Below, one piece after another: positions 16,852 through 26,855 of a stretch of DNA of 64,000 nt; within the stretch, counting starts at the first letter, position 1, and each line of letters opens with the position of its first letter. The translations under genes were made by a program, and so were the position numbers. Source of the DNA: DASRAJ01 sp035638255. GTDB taxonomy: Bacteria > Bacteroidota > Bacteroidia > Chitinophagales > UBA10324. The stretch lies in NCBI GenBank assembly GCA_035638255.1, contig DASRAJ010000041.1:3110-67109 (forward strand), given 5' to 3'. The notes under the pieces are model-generated. The model ran no database searches. It was not told the DNA's origin and saw only the letters and a list, made by a program, of their open reading frames with translations.

Positions 16852-19800
16852 TTAGTGATGAACTACCAACTGCCTGTTAAACTCTTTATCTCCGGCTATT
16901 ACTACATGCACACAATACACACCGTCGGCAATTGGTTCATTGAAAGAAATTTCTTTCTTAACCACGCCATTAAGAGTTTGACCCTGCGATGAATAAATGA
17001 TCTGACTGAGAATATTTTCAACAACCACAGTATATTCTTGTTCAGAATCATCATGCGTGGTTAATTCAATCGAAAATTTATCCTGAGTCGGGTTGGGATA
17101 AAGTTTCATTGAGGTACCGTCTATTCCGGATGCCACCTCCTTGCTTGCTGGTTCGGTTATCACGATCGTTCTTGATGCCGTGCAGCTATGCCCGTCAGTC
17201 ACCGTTACCGTATAAGTACCTGCTACAAGTCCCGAGCGATCTTCAGTGGTCACACCATCATTCCATGTATAATGGCGTGTACCTGAACCACCTGATGATG
17301 TAATATTTATTGAGCCGTTGCTGCCGCCATGGGTGGAAACATTCACGTGCGTTTCGGTGATTGTAATTGCTGTTGGTTGGGTGATTGCTTTGATTATCGT
17401 GGCTGAACATCCTGCGTGATCTGTAGCTGTAACAGTGTAAGTGCCTGCTGACAATCCCGAACGATTCTGAGTTGTAGCCCCGTTATTCCACAGGAAAGAC
17501 ACACTACCTGTTGCGCCCGAAACAGTAATCTTGATCGAACCATTTGATCCTCCAAAGCATTTGGGCTGCTTGACCGTACCTGTCAGCGTGAGGGAGCAAG
17601 ATTGCGTGGTTTCAACGGTAAAGCTATTTTGTGCGGTACAGCCATTGTCATCAGTTACAGTTACAGTGTATGTTCCTGCTGTCAAACCACTGCGGTCTTC
17701 AGTGGTAGCTCCACCATTCCACAGATAATGATAAGCCGGTGTTCCATTGGTAACAGTAATATCAATTGCTCCATCACTCCCTCCTTGTGTGGATACATTA
17801 GTTATTGTTCCACTCACAGTTAAGTTGCACTGTTGTTGTTGACTTACGGTGATGTTGTTACTTGCTGTGCATCCATGCGAGTCAGTGACCGTAACAGTAT
17901 AGGTGCCCACAGTCAGATTTGAAATCGTTGATGTCGTTCTCCCGTTTGACCACAGATAGGTATAGCCTGGTGTACCGCCGCTCGGTGTGGCTGTTGCTGT
18001 TCCGTCGCTTCCACCGTTAGTGGTCACATTGGTTTTCGACATCGAAACAGAAACTGATGATGATGGCTGCTGAATGGTTACGGTCCTGTATGCAATGCAT
18101 GCATTCCCGTCCTGCGCTGTCACACTGTAGATTCCTGCTGTAAGTCCGCTTCTGTTCTGCGTGGTAGCACCATCACTCCATATAAAACTGACTGCACCAT
18201 GAGCAGAGTGGATAGCGATGCTGATTGTACCGTTATTGCCGCTGTAGCATGATACATCAGTATGATTTTGAGTCAGGTGGAATGCGCAGTTTGGTTGATT
18301 GACGGTGATGCTGTTGCTTGCTGTACATCCATGTGAATCGGTTACCGTTACTGTGTAGGTTCCGGCTGTGAGGTTGTTGATGGTTGACGTTGTAGCTCCG
18401 GTTGACCAATGGTATGTGTAGCCCGGACTTCCACCGCCCGGTGTGGCCATAGCTGTTCCGTCATGTCCGCCCATAAGGTTTACATTGGTCTTCGACATCG
18501 AAACACTTATTGAGGATGGCTCTTGTATCGTTACAGTTCTCGATCCTGTACAACCGCCACCGTCGGTAGCAGTGACGGTGTATGTTCCGGCTATAAGCCC
18601 GGTTCTGTTCTGAGCAGTTGCACCATCATTCCAGATATAGTTTACCGTTCCCTGAGCACCTGTGACAGTAACATTAATGCTGCCATTGGAATAACCATGA
18701 CAGGAAACGTTGATGACCGTCGTGCTCATCTCTAAATTGCACGTTGGTTGTGTGATGGTGAAAATTTGCTGAGCATGACATCCGTTGTTGTCGGTTACAG
18801 TTACAGTATATGTTCCTGCTATCAGATTACTTCTATCTTCAGTGGTGGCACCATCGTTCCACAGATAATGATAAGGTGTGGCGCCGCCGTTAACTGTTAC
18901 ATCTATTGATCCGTCATTTCCTCCGGGGGTAGTTACATTCTGCACCACTCCTGAAACAGTTATTGCTGATCCCTGATTTACAGTTACGGAACTTGTAGCA
19001 GTACAACCATTCGCATCGGAAGTGGTGAGTGTATAGGTACCCTGCTGGTGTACCACAATACTCTGCGTGGTATCATTGCCCGGCTGCCAATGATAGGAAG
19101 ACATTCCGGAATTGCCGGTCAGCACGACAGAATCTGCGGAGCAAAGCACAGGGTTTGAAACTGTGATTTGCGACGTGACTGTTGAATTGGTAATGATAAT
19201 GCTTGCAAGTGTTACTATGCCGCATGAAGTAACGCTGCACGAATATGTACCTGCGCTACTCACTACCTGAACCGGATCGCTTCCTGAAAGCGGCGCTTGC
19301 CATTCAATGGTGCTTCCATCATTGCTAATTGCATGAAGTGTAACAGATGCGCCGGGGCAAAGCACATCACTTGGCTGCGAAGTGAGGAACGGTGTAGTGT
19401 ATTGCCTCACTTCAACTACATTAGTTAGATATGCATCACATTGCTCCTGAACGTTGCAGTAATAAAAACCCGGGGTGTGGACATATATGGATGGAGCGTC
19501 AACAGGGATTAAGCCTGAGGGACCGTACCATTGATAATGAGTACCGCCTGATGTAGTAATCATTACCGAATCGCCGGGACAGATCAGGCCATTTTCAGGA
19601 TTCATGCTGATAGGAGGAAAGAATGGAACAGGAAAATAAAAATAGGCATAGCCCGGACAAGTATGAGGATCTGATGACGTAAGACTGTAATACGTCCAAC
19701 TGGGAGTAGCAACGATTATCACGCTGTCAAGATTGGATGGACCAACGATTCCTGCACCGGACCATTGATAGCTGGAAGCGCTTGCAGCTCCGGAAGCATG

Positions 19801-22185
19801 AAGAACGATGGTATCACCGAGACAAGGATATATGTACTGTGGAGTCACTGCCAAGAATGCGTTGAAGCGAACAACAATATGAAGGTCCTTAATGATGTGG
19901 TAGGGAGGACATCTCCTTAATATATCAGCATGAATGTAATAATCTCCTTCAGTTTCCGGAAAGAGCCGCGCTCCGCCATCGCACCATTGCCATATCGTAG
20001 TACTTGGCGATACGGTCCACATTTCAACGGAATCTTCAAGACCGCATAGATAGTTACCTTCGGGGTTTGTAATACTATCGTAAACGTGAACGTATATATC
20101 ATGATAGCAAGTGTAAATGGTATCAGAAACCTGCGGCGGCCAAATAGCTATTTTCGGAATCACATAAGGTTCAACATGGACTGTTACAGCATTGTAATTG
20201 GAACATCCAAAGCTGTCAATCACAACAAAGAGATAATAGCCGGTAGCATGAACGGTAATGCTGTCCTGATGTTCTGCACCGAATCCCGCCCAATAAAAAC
20301 TTTGAATGCCCGGACCGGGAAAACCGGTTAACACAACAGAATCGCATGCGTAAACCAGTATCGTATTGATAGCAGAATCGTTGTATCCCCTGCTATCTGA
20401 AATAGCTGGCGTTGCCGGACTTGAGTGAATAACAACATAAACAGAATCTTCGCTGGTAAAACAACCATCGACTGTAGTTTGAGTAACGGCATAGTATCCT
20501 GTTGCATTCGCATATCCGTTACTATTGTTCAGCCATGAATAATTGAATGCAGGACCGTATTGTGAGGAAGTACGAGTGTTCGTATACAGATATGCGACGT
20601 TACAAACATTTAATGTGTCAGGACATGTGTAAAAAGTATTGCTTAAGCACACTCCTTCAAAAGGTCTGTCGCAGGTGGTTCCGCTCCTGTCATAATAATC
20701 GAAAGGCGCACGCGCGGGGTCAAATGCTTTCCCCCAGAATGCATCAATGGAATTACAGGCGCACTCTGTCGCATACCAATGATAGTACGGATCACTGCAA
20801 TAGGAACCGCCGCTGTTATTGCTGACATAATTGGTAGCAAAAAGCGGCGAGGCCGTAAAGTAAATGCACTGCTCAAAACCTCCTGCTACCAGAATGGAAT
20901 GCTGTGAATTTACAGTGATGCCCGAACCATAATCCTCTCCTCGTCCACCGGCCTGGTTGCTCCAGGTTCGCGTGCCCGAACTGTTGAACTTAGAAGCAAA
21001 TACATCACGGTACCCGACTGAATTAAATGTTCCTTGCCCGTAAGCATCTGCAAGTTCATTGAATTTACACCTGAAATTGCCGAAGATGTACGTGTTAAGG
21101 GAATCGTCAACGGCAATGCTTCGGGAAGAAACTTCGGAGTTGGATCCGTTGGCTGTGGCCCACAACAACGTTCCTGAATTATTGTACTTGGCTACAAAAA
21201 CACATTGAGGATAAGTATTCGTGAGCGTATAATTAGGTGATCCGAAAAATAAAAGTGAATTGAGAAAATCTCCGGTGAGATAGATGTCAGAATTATGGTC
21301 TGTTGTAATTGAGTAAGCAATATTTTGAACGCTGCCTCCAATTTTTCTGAACCATTGTTCATTGCCGTCGGCATCATACTTCACTAAAAAAATTGCATTG
21401 AAAATATTGTTGTAATGCACAGCATCAAATGTTATGGTATCAGAAAATTGCCCGGTCACATAAACATTTCCGGATTGATCGGCTGCAACATCCAATCCCC
21501 GGTCGGTGTACGGTGCAGCACCTTGTTTTACCCAAAGAATATTTCCTGATGAATCATATTTAGCTGTGAAGATGTCTATTGAAGGCAGCGAGGTGTTGGG
21601 ATCAATCATGCTCGTGAGTGTGTAACTTCCGAATGTAGCAGTGTCAATGAATTCGCCGGTGACTAACACGTTTCCCGAATGGTCCACAGTAATTCCATTG
21701 CCAACATCTCCTCCCGATCCTCCTGCGCTTCTCACCCACAACACCACTCCTGATGAATTGTATTTGGCGACAAAAATGTCCTGCGAATTTGCAACAGCAT
21801 TAATGGTGGTTGAACCAAATGTTGCTGATGACTGGTAATAGCCGGTGATGTATGTGTTACCCGCATCATCTGCCTTAATAGACAATCCTTTGTCGGGTCC
21901 TGAACCCCCTGCTGAAACAGACCAAATAAGATTGCCATCCTTATCATTTTTATGGATGAAAATATCTGTCACGCCAGCGGAGGTAAGTCCCCATCCGCAT
22001 GGAGAATAACCACTGCTGTAATACCCGGTTGTATACGTATTGCCTGCTGTATCTACCGAAATATCTTTTGCTTCATCCGTACTGTAGGTACCTCCTGAAC
22101 GCACCCAATAGGTGAGTGGCTGAGCAAAAGAAAATTGAGTGCAGAGGGTAAGAATCAAACCTGGGAGCAGGAAACTTTTTCTCAT
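16852..22185 (-). CDS. SprB-like giant T9SS surface protein with SBBP propeller and SprB repeats
   Basis: 1777 residues. Signal peptide 1-21 (ends FSFAQ). Residues ~25-440 contain repeated SBBP/beta-propeller units (DDAGNTYITGYY..., VAKYNSSGVVLWVRSAGG). A middle region of Ig-like modules (~500-1110) is rich in Cys, Trp and Tyr. From ~1120 to ~1660 there are eight SprB repeats, recognisable by DGSI.ITV.GG.P.Y.Y.WNDGATTEDRSGL.AGTYTVTVTD..GC. The end (MKLYPNPTQDKFSIEL..., IADGVYCVHVVI) is a T9SS type A sorting domain. SprB repeats occur in the mobile gliding adhesin of Flavobacterium, so a role in adhesion or gliding is plausible, but many SprB-repeat proteins are not motility adhesins. The stop abuts an S8 peptidase remnant. 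Confidence 0.92.
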   Translation of the reverse strand: MRKSFLLPGLILTLCTQFSFAQPLTYWVRSGGTYSTDEAKDISVDTAGNTYTTGYYSSGYSPCGWGLTSAGVTDIFIHKNDKDGNLIWSVSAGGSGPDKGLSIKADDAGNTYITGYYQSSATFGSTTINAVANSQDIFVAKYNSSGVVLWVRSAGGSGGDVGNGITVDHSGNVLVTGEFIDTATFGSYTLTSMIDPNTSLPSIDIFTAKYDSSGNILWVKQGAAPYTDRGLDVAADQSGNVYVTGQFSDTITFDAVHYNNIFNAIFLVKYDADGNEQWFRKIGGSVQNIAYSITTDHNSDIYLTGDFLNSLLFFGSPNYTLTNTYPQCVFVAKYNNSGTLLWATANGSNSEVSSRSIAVDDSLNTYIFGNFRCKFNELADAYGQGTFNSVGYRDVFASKFNSSGTRTWSNQAGGRGEDYGSGITVNSQHSILVAGGFEQCIYFTASPLFATNYVSNNSGGSYCSDPYYHWYATECACNSIDAFWGKAFDPARAPFDYYDRSGTTCDRPFEGVCLSNTFYTCPDTLNVCNVAYLYTNTRTSSQYGPAFNYSWLNNSNGYANATGYYAVTQTTVDGCFTSEDSVYVVIHSSPATPAISDSRGYNDSAINTILVYACDSVVLTGFPGPGIQSFYWAGFGAEHQDSITVHATGYYLFVVIDSFGCSNYNAVTVHVEPYVIPKIAIWPPQVSDTIYTCYHDIYVHVYDSITNPEGNYLCGLEDSVEMWTVSPSTTIWQWCDGGARLFPETEGDYYIHADILRRCPPYHIIKDLHIVVRFNAFLAVTPQYIYPCLGDTIVLHASGAASASSYQWSGAGIVGPSNLDSVIIVATPSWTYYSLTSSDPHTCPGYAYFYFPVPFFPPISMNPENGLICPGDSVMITTSGGTHYQWYGPSGLIPVDAPSIYVHTPGFYYCNVQEQCDAYLTNVVEVRQYTTPFLTSQPSDVLCPGASVTLHAISNDGSTIEWQAPLSGSDPVQVVSSAGTYSCSVTSCGIVTLASIIITNSTVTSQITVSNPVLCSADSVVLTGNSGMSSYHWQPGNDTTQSIVVHQQGTYTLTTSDANGCTATSSVTVNQGSAITVSGVVQNVTTPGGNDGSIDVTVNGGATPYHYLWNDGATTEDRSNLIAGTYTVTVTDNNGCHAQQIFTITQPTCNLEMSTTVINVSCHGYSNGSINVTVTGAQGTVNYIWNDGATAQNRTGLIAGTYTVTATDGGGCTGSRTVTIQEPSSISVSMSKTNVNLMGGHDGTAMATPGGGSPGYTYHWSTGATTSTINNLTAGTYTVTVTDSHGCTASNSITVNQPNCAFHLTQNHTDVSCYSGNNGTISIAIHSAHGAVSFIWSDGATTQNRSGLTAGIYSVTAQDGNACIAYRTVTIQQPSSSVSVSMSKTNVTTNGGSDGTATATPSGGTPGYTYLWSNGRTTSTISNLTVGTYTVTVTDSHGCTASNNITVSQQQQCNLTVSGTITNVSTQGGSDGAIDITVTNGTPAYHYLWNGGATTEDRSGLTAGTYTVTVTDDNGCTAQNSFTVETTQSCSLTLTGTVKQPKCFGGSNGSIKITVSGATGSVSFLWNNGATTQNRSGLSAGTYTVTATDHAGCSATIIKAITQPTAITITETHVNVSTHGGSNGSINITSSGGSGTRHYTWNDGVTTEDRSGLVAGTYTVTVTDGHSCTASRTIVITEPASKEVASGIDGTSMKLYPNPTQDKFSIELTTHDDSEQEYTVVVENILSQIIYSSQGQTLNGVVKKEISFNEPIADGVYCVHVVIAGDKEFNRQLVVHH

Positions 22186-22663
22186 GATTTTAATTTTTTT
22201 AGTTCAGGGTTAAAAGATTCGGAGGGCAAATGTTTCAATAACCAATTGACTTTGTGGTGGAAGCTTCAGAATCAAAATTTAATATGAAGAGCACTCATTT
22301 CAAATAAATGTCAACTAAGAAATTTTCTTTCTCTGCGCGACAAAGTATGGTTATTAAAATGGGTAGTAGCTTCATTTTCAGTCTGTTTCTTACTCCTGAA
22401 CAAAATCGCGTTCAGAACTTAGAAGCTGTTATGAAATGTTTAATTGGGGTGTCCTCCGCTGCTGTGCGTTACGTGCGAGGGCAGGACACGATGGTACGCG
22501 CAAGACATGGTGGGGGCGAAGCTGCAATTGTAGCAATCACAGCAGGTGCCTGGTATTCGCTTCTGTTTTGTATTTGAGTTGTCCTACGAGCGCAAAAGAT
22601 CGGCATCAAATTAAATTCAAACTGCTGAAGCCTCAAAGGAATTAGAGGGGATACTAAGGAAAA
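22186..22663. other. 478-bp spacer with no recognised gene
   Basis: This is the gap between the S8 peptidase and SprB-like genes, both minus strand. It has a locally G+C-rich patch (~22445-22530) unlike the A/T-rich spacers nearby, and two small hairpins: CTGAAC/GTTCAG at 22396-22415 and GTGTCCT/AGGACAC at 22449-22489. An 89-codon plus-strand frame at 22308 has no recognisable features. A near match to the -7 promoter element lies at 22227-22234 (minus) and may drive the SprB-like gene. Confidence 0.4.
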
Positions 22664-24256
22664 TTAATGACGGATTTTCTTCTCGGCAAGTTTCACAGCA
22701 TTGTAAGCATTTACCACGCCGCCACTCACGCAAAGTTTTTTCAGTTTGGCTTTTTTCATCTTCGCTTTCGGATCCATTTCATCCGCAGGAACCATCACCT
22801 TCTTTGGCATCTTCACTACACTTTTCATCAAAATCTCTTTCACCTGCACTGCTGTTAATTGTGGAAAGTAGGAGCGGATCATCGCAGCCACTCCTGCAAC
22901 CATGGGTGATGCCATGCTGGTGCCCTGCAGATTGCGGTATTTATTTCCCGGTACGGTTGAATAAATCTGAACGCCCGGCGCAAACAGATCAACATTCTTT
23001 TTTCCATAGTCAGAAAATCTTGCGACGCGATTGTCCCACATGTTTGCTCCAACATTGATGAAGTTGTTCGCTACGCCGCCGTCTTCAAAATACTTATTGG
23101 GAACAACGGTTGCTGTGTCAATGTTCATACCGTCATTTCCTGCACCGTGTATAAGCAGCACATCGTGATCCATCGCGTACTTCATTGCATCGTCCACTGC
23201 TTTTTTGTTGTAAGAATATCCTTTTCCAAAACTCATGTTGATCACTTTCGCTCCCATATCAACTGCGTAGCGAATGCTGTTTGCAACATCCTTATCACGC
23301 TCATCGCCGTCAGGAACACAGCGCACCACAAGAATTTTTACATTCTCCGCAATGCCTTTGATGCCCATGTTGTTGTCACGATCTGCCGCGATGATGCCTG
23401 AAACATGCGTGCCGTGCAGGGGATCAGGACCCGCCACGTGATTGTTGCCGTAGTAACGTTGCGATGCATCATTATAATTATCGCCAACTATAGGACGCGG
23501 ATCGTAATCAGGATTGTAGTGGTACTCCGCATCAGCCCTCACTTCGTCAATGCCTTCCTCGATCTCAGTTCTTAACTCGGCTGCCGAGGTTCCCTGCTTC
23601 ATCATAGAAAGCACAATTTGCTGGGCATTAATCAGGATGATTGAAGTATCAGCCGGACGAAAATTTTGAATTTGCTCTAAGGTAGGATTGTCACTTCCAA
23701 CGGCTTCAAACAAATCATTCATCACCGTGAGAAAGCGGTTGTACATCGTGTAATTCATCCTCGATTCGGCAGACTTAACATCGTAATCATGCTTGATCCT
23801 GAGATACCGCTGGTATTCAGTATTGCCGGTGGTAGCAGCAGCAGAAGTATTCTCGCCGAACTTATCATGCAGCAGCTTGTACAACCTCGTCAACTCAAAC
23901 TGATCATACTGCACATCGCTGTCGGATCCGCCGATAAAATCCCAGCCATTCACATCATCAATATATCCGTTGCGGTCATCGTCAATATTATTGCCGGGAA
24001 TTTCTTTTGGATTCACCCACACTTTATTTTTCAAATCTTCGTGGGTTACATCTACGCCGCCATCAATCACTGCCACAATTACTGTGGTTGAATTCTTTCC
24101 CTGCAACAATTCATTGTAAGCACGCTCGGCACTTACGCCGTAGTAATGATCAGTTTTGGGATCGAGAAGAAACCAATTTTGAGGAAGAGATTGAGCGAAA
24201 ACATTTACACACCAGAGTACCGCAGTTATCAGCGGCACGATCATTCCTTTCTTCAT
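22664..24256 (-). CDS. Secreted S8 family serine peptidase (subtilisin-like)
   Basis: 530 residues from the chosen ATG (MKKGMIVPL), which gives a clean signal peptide ending VFAQ; an in-frame ATG 39 nt upstream is less likely. The catalytic triad is complete: D65 in VAVIDGGVDVTHEDL, H281 in LHGTHVSGIIAA, S447 in GTSMASPMVAG. Between D and H sits a ~200-residue insertion of mostly charged helices. The oxyanion Asn lies in HGAGNDG. It should cleave proteins outside the cytoplasm. There is no T9SS sorting domain; the tail is Lys-rich (KAKMKKAKLKKLC). A second copy of this 3' end lies at 16699-16851. Confidence 0.93.
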   Translation of the reverse strand: MKKGMIVPLITAVLWCVNVFAQSLPQNWFLLDPKTDHYYGVSAERAYNELLQGKNSTTVIVAVIDGGVDVTHEDLKNKVWVNPKEIPGNNIDDDRNGYIDDVNGWDFIGGSDSDVQYDQFELTRLYKLLHDKFGENTSAAATTGNTEYQRYLRIKHDYDVKSAESRMNYTMYNRFLTVMNDLFEAVGSDNPTLEQIQNFRPADTSIILINAQQIVLSMMKQGTSAAELRTEIEEGIDEVRADAEYHYNPDYDPRPIVGDNYNDASQRYYGNNHVAGPDPLHGTHVSGIIAADRDNNMGIKGIAENVKILVVRCVPDGDERDKDVANSIRYAVDMGAKVINMSFGKGYSYNKKAVDDAMKYAMDHDVLLIHGAGNDGMNIDTATVVPNKYFEDGGVANNFINVGANMWDNRVARFSDYGKKNVDLFAPGVQIYSTVPGNKYRNLQGTSMASPMVAGVAAMIRSYFPQLTAVQVKEILMKSVVKMPKKVMVPADEMDPKAKMKKAKLKKLCVSGGVVNAYNAVKLAEKKIRH

Positions 24257-24368
24257 GAAATTTTTTTTTGTAAAAAGAGGCACGAAAGTAACCATTCACT
24301 CTCAATCGGGCTTTCACTATTTCTTATTTTTCGACGATGATGAGGGATTCAGTGACGAACTTGAAGAT

Positions 24369-24428
24369 GGTGAATGGTGAATGGGTGAATGGTGAATATT
24401 CAATAGTCATCGGTCATTAGTCATTGGT
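24369..24428. repeat. Degenerate heptanucleotide tandem repeats
   Basis: Four GGTGAAT units (24369-24397), then related TCATYRG units to 24428, lie between the S8 peptidase start and the end of the TonB receptor gene. This is one of several spacers in the window with 7-bp periodicity. Confidence 0.7.
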
Positions 24429-24436
24429 CGAGTGTG

Positions 24437-26845
24437 TCAAATATCTGCCCGCAACTGGATTGCAATGGTTCTCATCGGATCGGACTTTACCGGCCGCAAT
24501 GAATATTGTGCATTGAAAAGATTGTTCACCACAATAGCAGCCTTGTAATGTTTTGCGAAAGCATAACTCATGCGTGCATCTGTTACCCATGTGCCGTCGT
24601 GATTTTCTTCGCGGTACTGAATGATTCCTGTCGGCAATATTCCGCTTTGATCTATGTCATAAAATGTCTTGTCAATGTTTTGCATGAAACTGTAATAGCG
24701 CACACTCACACCAAGAGAAAAGGATTTGCACGTGACTTCAGCATCCATCTTCGCAATATGCCTGAAGCGATATTTGAGAATATAATCCGTAGTATCGGAA
24801 CTGGTGATGATGTAATCGAGTTGTCTGGCAATAAATCCTTCGGAAGGATGTTCGATCGCGTACACATAATGCGGATCAACACTCTGCGGAAACGTGTATG
24901 TGTATCCGCCCAGAACACTCAGTTCAATGTTGCGAAAAATTTTTCCTTCCCCTGTTAATGAAAAATCGAAACCTCTCACTCTCGTTTCGCCGGTGTTTAC
25001 AAACTTGAATCCCGCAGAATCAGGCGACCATAATGCATAGTTGTATTCAATGGTGTTGAAGAATTCCTGCCAGAACCCTGCGCCGTCGAGAAAGCCATAC
25101 CACTTACCGAATTTAAATGCTTGTTTAATTCCGACTTCGGTGCTCCAGCTTGTTTCAGGTTGTAGACCGGGATTGGGAAAAACGATAAGTCCGCCAACTC
25201 TTGTCTGAATAAATTTCTCGGCGATGGTAGGATAACGAAAACCCTGTCCGTAAGAGAACCGAAGAAATGTTGCGTGCGAAAGTTTCAGGTTCATGCCTGC
25301 GCGAAAGATGGGCTTCACCGTGTTCTCCGTTTTATTGATCGCAAAATATTCACCGCGGAAGCCAAGCGACAAATTCAGAACGTTCAGGAATTTCTTATCA
25401 AGCTGGACATAGGCAGCATAATTCTGCAAATGATTTTTTAAAGTTCCTCCAGCGGAATACAAGTCATCCTTTGTGTTTGATTGATTCAGTAATATGCCTG
25501 CCGTCACGTGCAACCCTTCAATCGCAGAAAGCTCTTTATAGAACTGGTACTCAGCGTACAGCACATTATTATAAGAGCGCTGTTCTCCCGGTGTTACGTT
25601 CAAGTGAGAATAAAAACGGGATTTAAGTGTGTGCCGTAAACCGGAATGTGTGAAGTAGGTAATGAAAGGGTCAAGGTAATACTGGAAGTTATCAGTAAAC
25701 ATCATGGTGCCGGGAAAGGCGCGGTAGAATTGAGTGCTGTCATTTCCCCACACGAGAGAAAAATTGGACTGCTCGCGCTGCAGGTTTCCATTTATACCAA
25801 GTGATAGTCCGTCTTTGTTTTTCGGGCGATAACGAAAATTGAAATTGAGTCTTGCTGAATGATCAGCTACATCTTTGTTGCTCAGGGTATCCTGTTCAAA
25901 ACCTAAATTCGGATTTGGGATTGGGGGACCGATGTAGTTGTAATCATAGAGCAACTGTGCTCCGAAAATTAAATCCACCTGCTTGGTTTTCCGGCTATGG
26001 CTCAAATTCAATCCTGAAAAATTTGCAAGACCATTCCACCACTTCGCTTCCGGGTTTTTTGGTGTTGAATACATTCCCGAGTACAATCTCACTTTTGTTT
26101 CACTGGGCTGCGTTGGATATAGTGTAAGGAAATTGATGACACCACTGAGAGCTGAAGAACCATATAACACCGAAGCAGCGCCTTTGATCACTTCGACCCG
26201 GTCAAGATTTTCAATCGGGATGAAACTCCAATCAGGCTTACCGATGTCACCGCGAAGAACGGGAATTCCGTCAATCAATATGGCGACTCTGCTTCCAACG
26301 CCAAAAGCAAATCCGCTGCCCCCTCGAATCTGCGGCTCTTCATCCAGAATGTTCAATCCCGGAACCTGCTCGAGGGCTTGCGTGATGTTTGTTGTGTTTT
26401 TACTCTCAATTAATTTTGGTTTCAGCACTTCCATCGAGACAGTGATGTCTTCAATGTTCTGTTCGTACTTGCCGGCAGAAACTACAACAGTGTTCAGCTC
26501 TTTTGTATCATGACCCAGCAACACATTGTGCAGTGTAAGTTTTCCTTCTCCAATTACTACAGTGAATGTGTCAGGAAAGTAACCAATGCAGGAACAGATG
26601 ATGGTTTGATTTCCAGCAGGGACATCCAGTGAAAAATTCCCTTCGTTGTTGGTGGCAGTGCCAATAGATTTATCACCTTTCAAAAAAACAGTTGCGCCGA
26701 CCACCACTTGTTTTGATGAAGCATCGAACACAGTTCCTTTCAATGTGCCATTTTGTGAATGCGCCTGCAATGCACTACAGATGAGAGCAGCGAAAAGAAT
26801 TTTACACAGAAAAAATTTCGGGATTTTTTTTTGCTCAGAAATCAT
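24437..26845 (-). CDS. TonB-dependent outer-membrane receptor
   Basis: 802 residues. Signal peptide 1-30 (ALICSALQAHSQ). Residues ~32-115 are a carboxypeptidase-regulatory-like domain (GTLKGTVFDASSKQVVVGATVFLKG), common in Bacteroidota receptors. The plug (~118-240) contains NITQALEQVPGLNI, QIRGGSGFAFGVGSRVAILIDG and RVEVIKGAASVLYGSSALSGVINF. The remainder is the 22-stranded barrel. It imports a ligand across the outer membrane using TonB energy; nothing visible identifies the ligand, and no SusD partner is adjacent. The gene starts 10 nt after the T9SS gene at 26856-27839, so the two are probably co-transcribed. The C-terminus ends in RADI rather than the usual aromatic residue. Confidence 0.94.
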   Translation of the reverse strand: MISEQKKIPKFFLCKILFAALICSALQAHSQNGTLKGTVFDASSKQVVVGATVFLKGDKSIGTATNNEGNFSLDVPAGNQTIICSCIGYFPDTFTVVIGEGKLTLHNVLLGHDTKELNTVVVSAGKYEQNIEDITVSMEVLKPKLIESKNTTNITQALEQVPGLNILDEEPQIRGGSGFAFGVGSRVAILIDGIPVLRGDIGKPDWSFIPIENLDRVEVIKGAASVLYGSSALSGVINFLTLYPTQPSETKVRLYSGMYSTPKNPEAKWWNGLANFSGLNLSHSRKTKQVDLIFGAQLLYDYNYIGPPIPNPNLGFEQDTLSNKDVADHSARLNFNFRYRPKNKDGLSLGINGNLQREQSNFSLVWGNDSTQFYRAFPGTMMFTDNFQYYLDPFITYFTHSGLRHTLKSRFYSHLNVTPGEQRSYNNVLYAEYQFYKELSAIEGLHVTAGILLNQSNTKDDLYSAGGTLKNHLQNYAAYVQLDKKFLNVLNLSLGFRGEYFAINKTENTVKPIFRAGMNLKLSHATFLRFSYGQGFRYPTIAEKFIQTRVGGLIVFPNPGLQPETSWSTEVGIKQAFKFGKWYGFLDGAGFWQEFFNTIEYNYALWSPDSAGFKFVNTGETRVRGFDFSLTGEGKIFRNIELSVLGGYTYTFPQSVDPHYVYAIEHPSEGFIARQLDYIITSSDTTDYILKYRFRHIAKMDAEVTCKSFSLGVSVRYYSFMQNIDKTFYDIDQSGILPTGIIQYREENHDGTWVTDARMSYAFAKHYKAAIVVNNLFNAQYSLRPVKSDPMRTIAIQLRADI

Positions 26846-26855
26846 AAAAGTGGTT

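Noticed and set aside
17100..18900. Long direct repeats in the SprB-like gene as a possible satellite or mobile element
   Set aside because: The units coincide with SprB protein repeats in one intact frame, so they are coding.
22308..22577. 89-codon plus-strand open frame in the spacer before the SprB-like gene
   Set aside because: There is no recognisable domain, promoter or signal, and the sequence looks like mixed-composition non-coding DNA.
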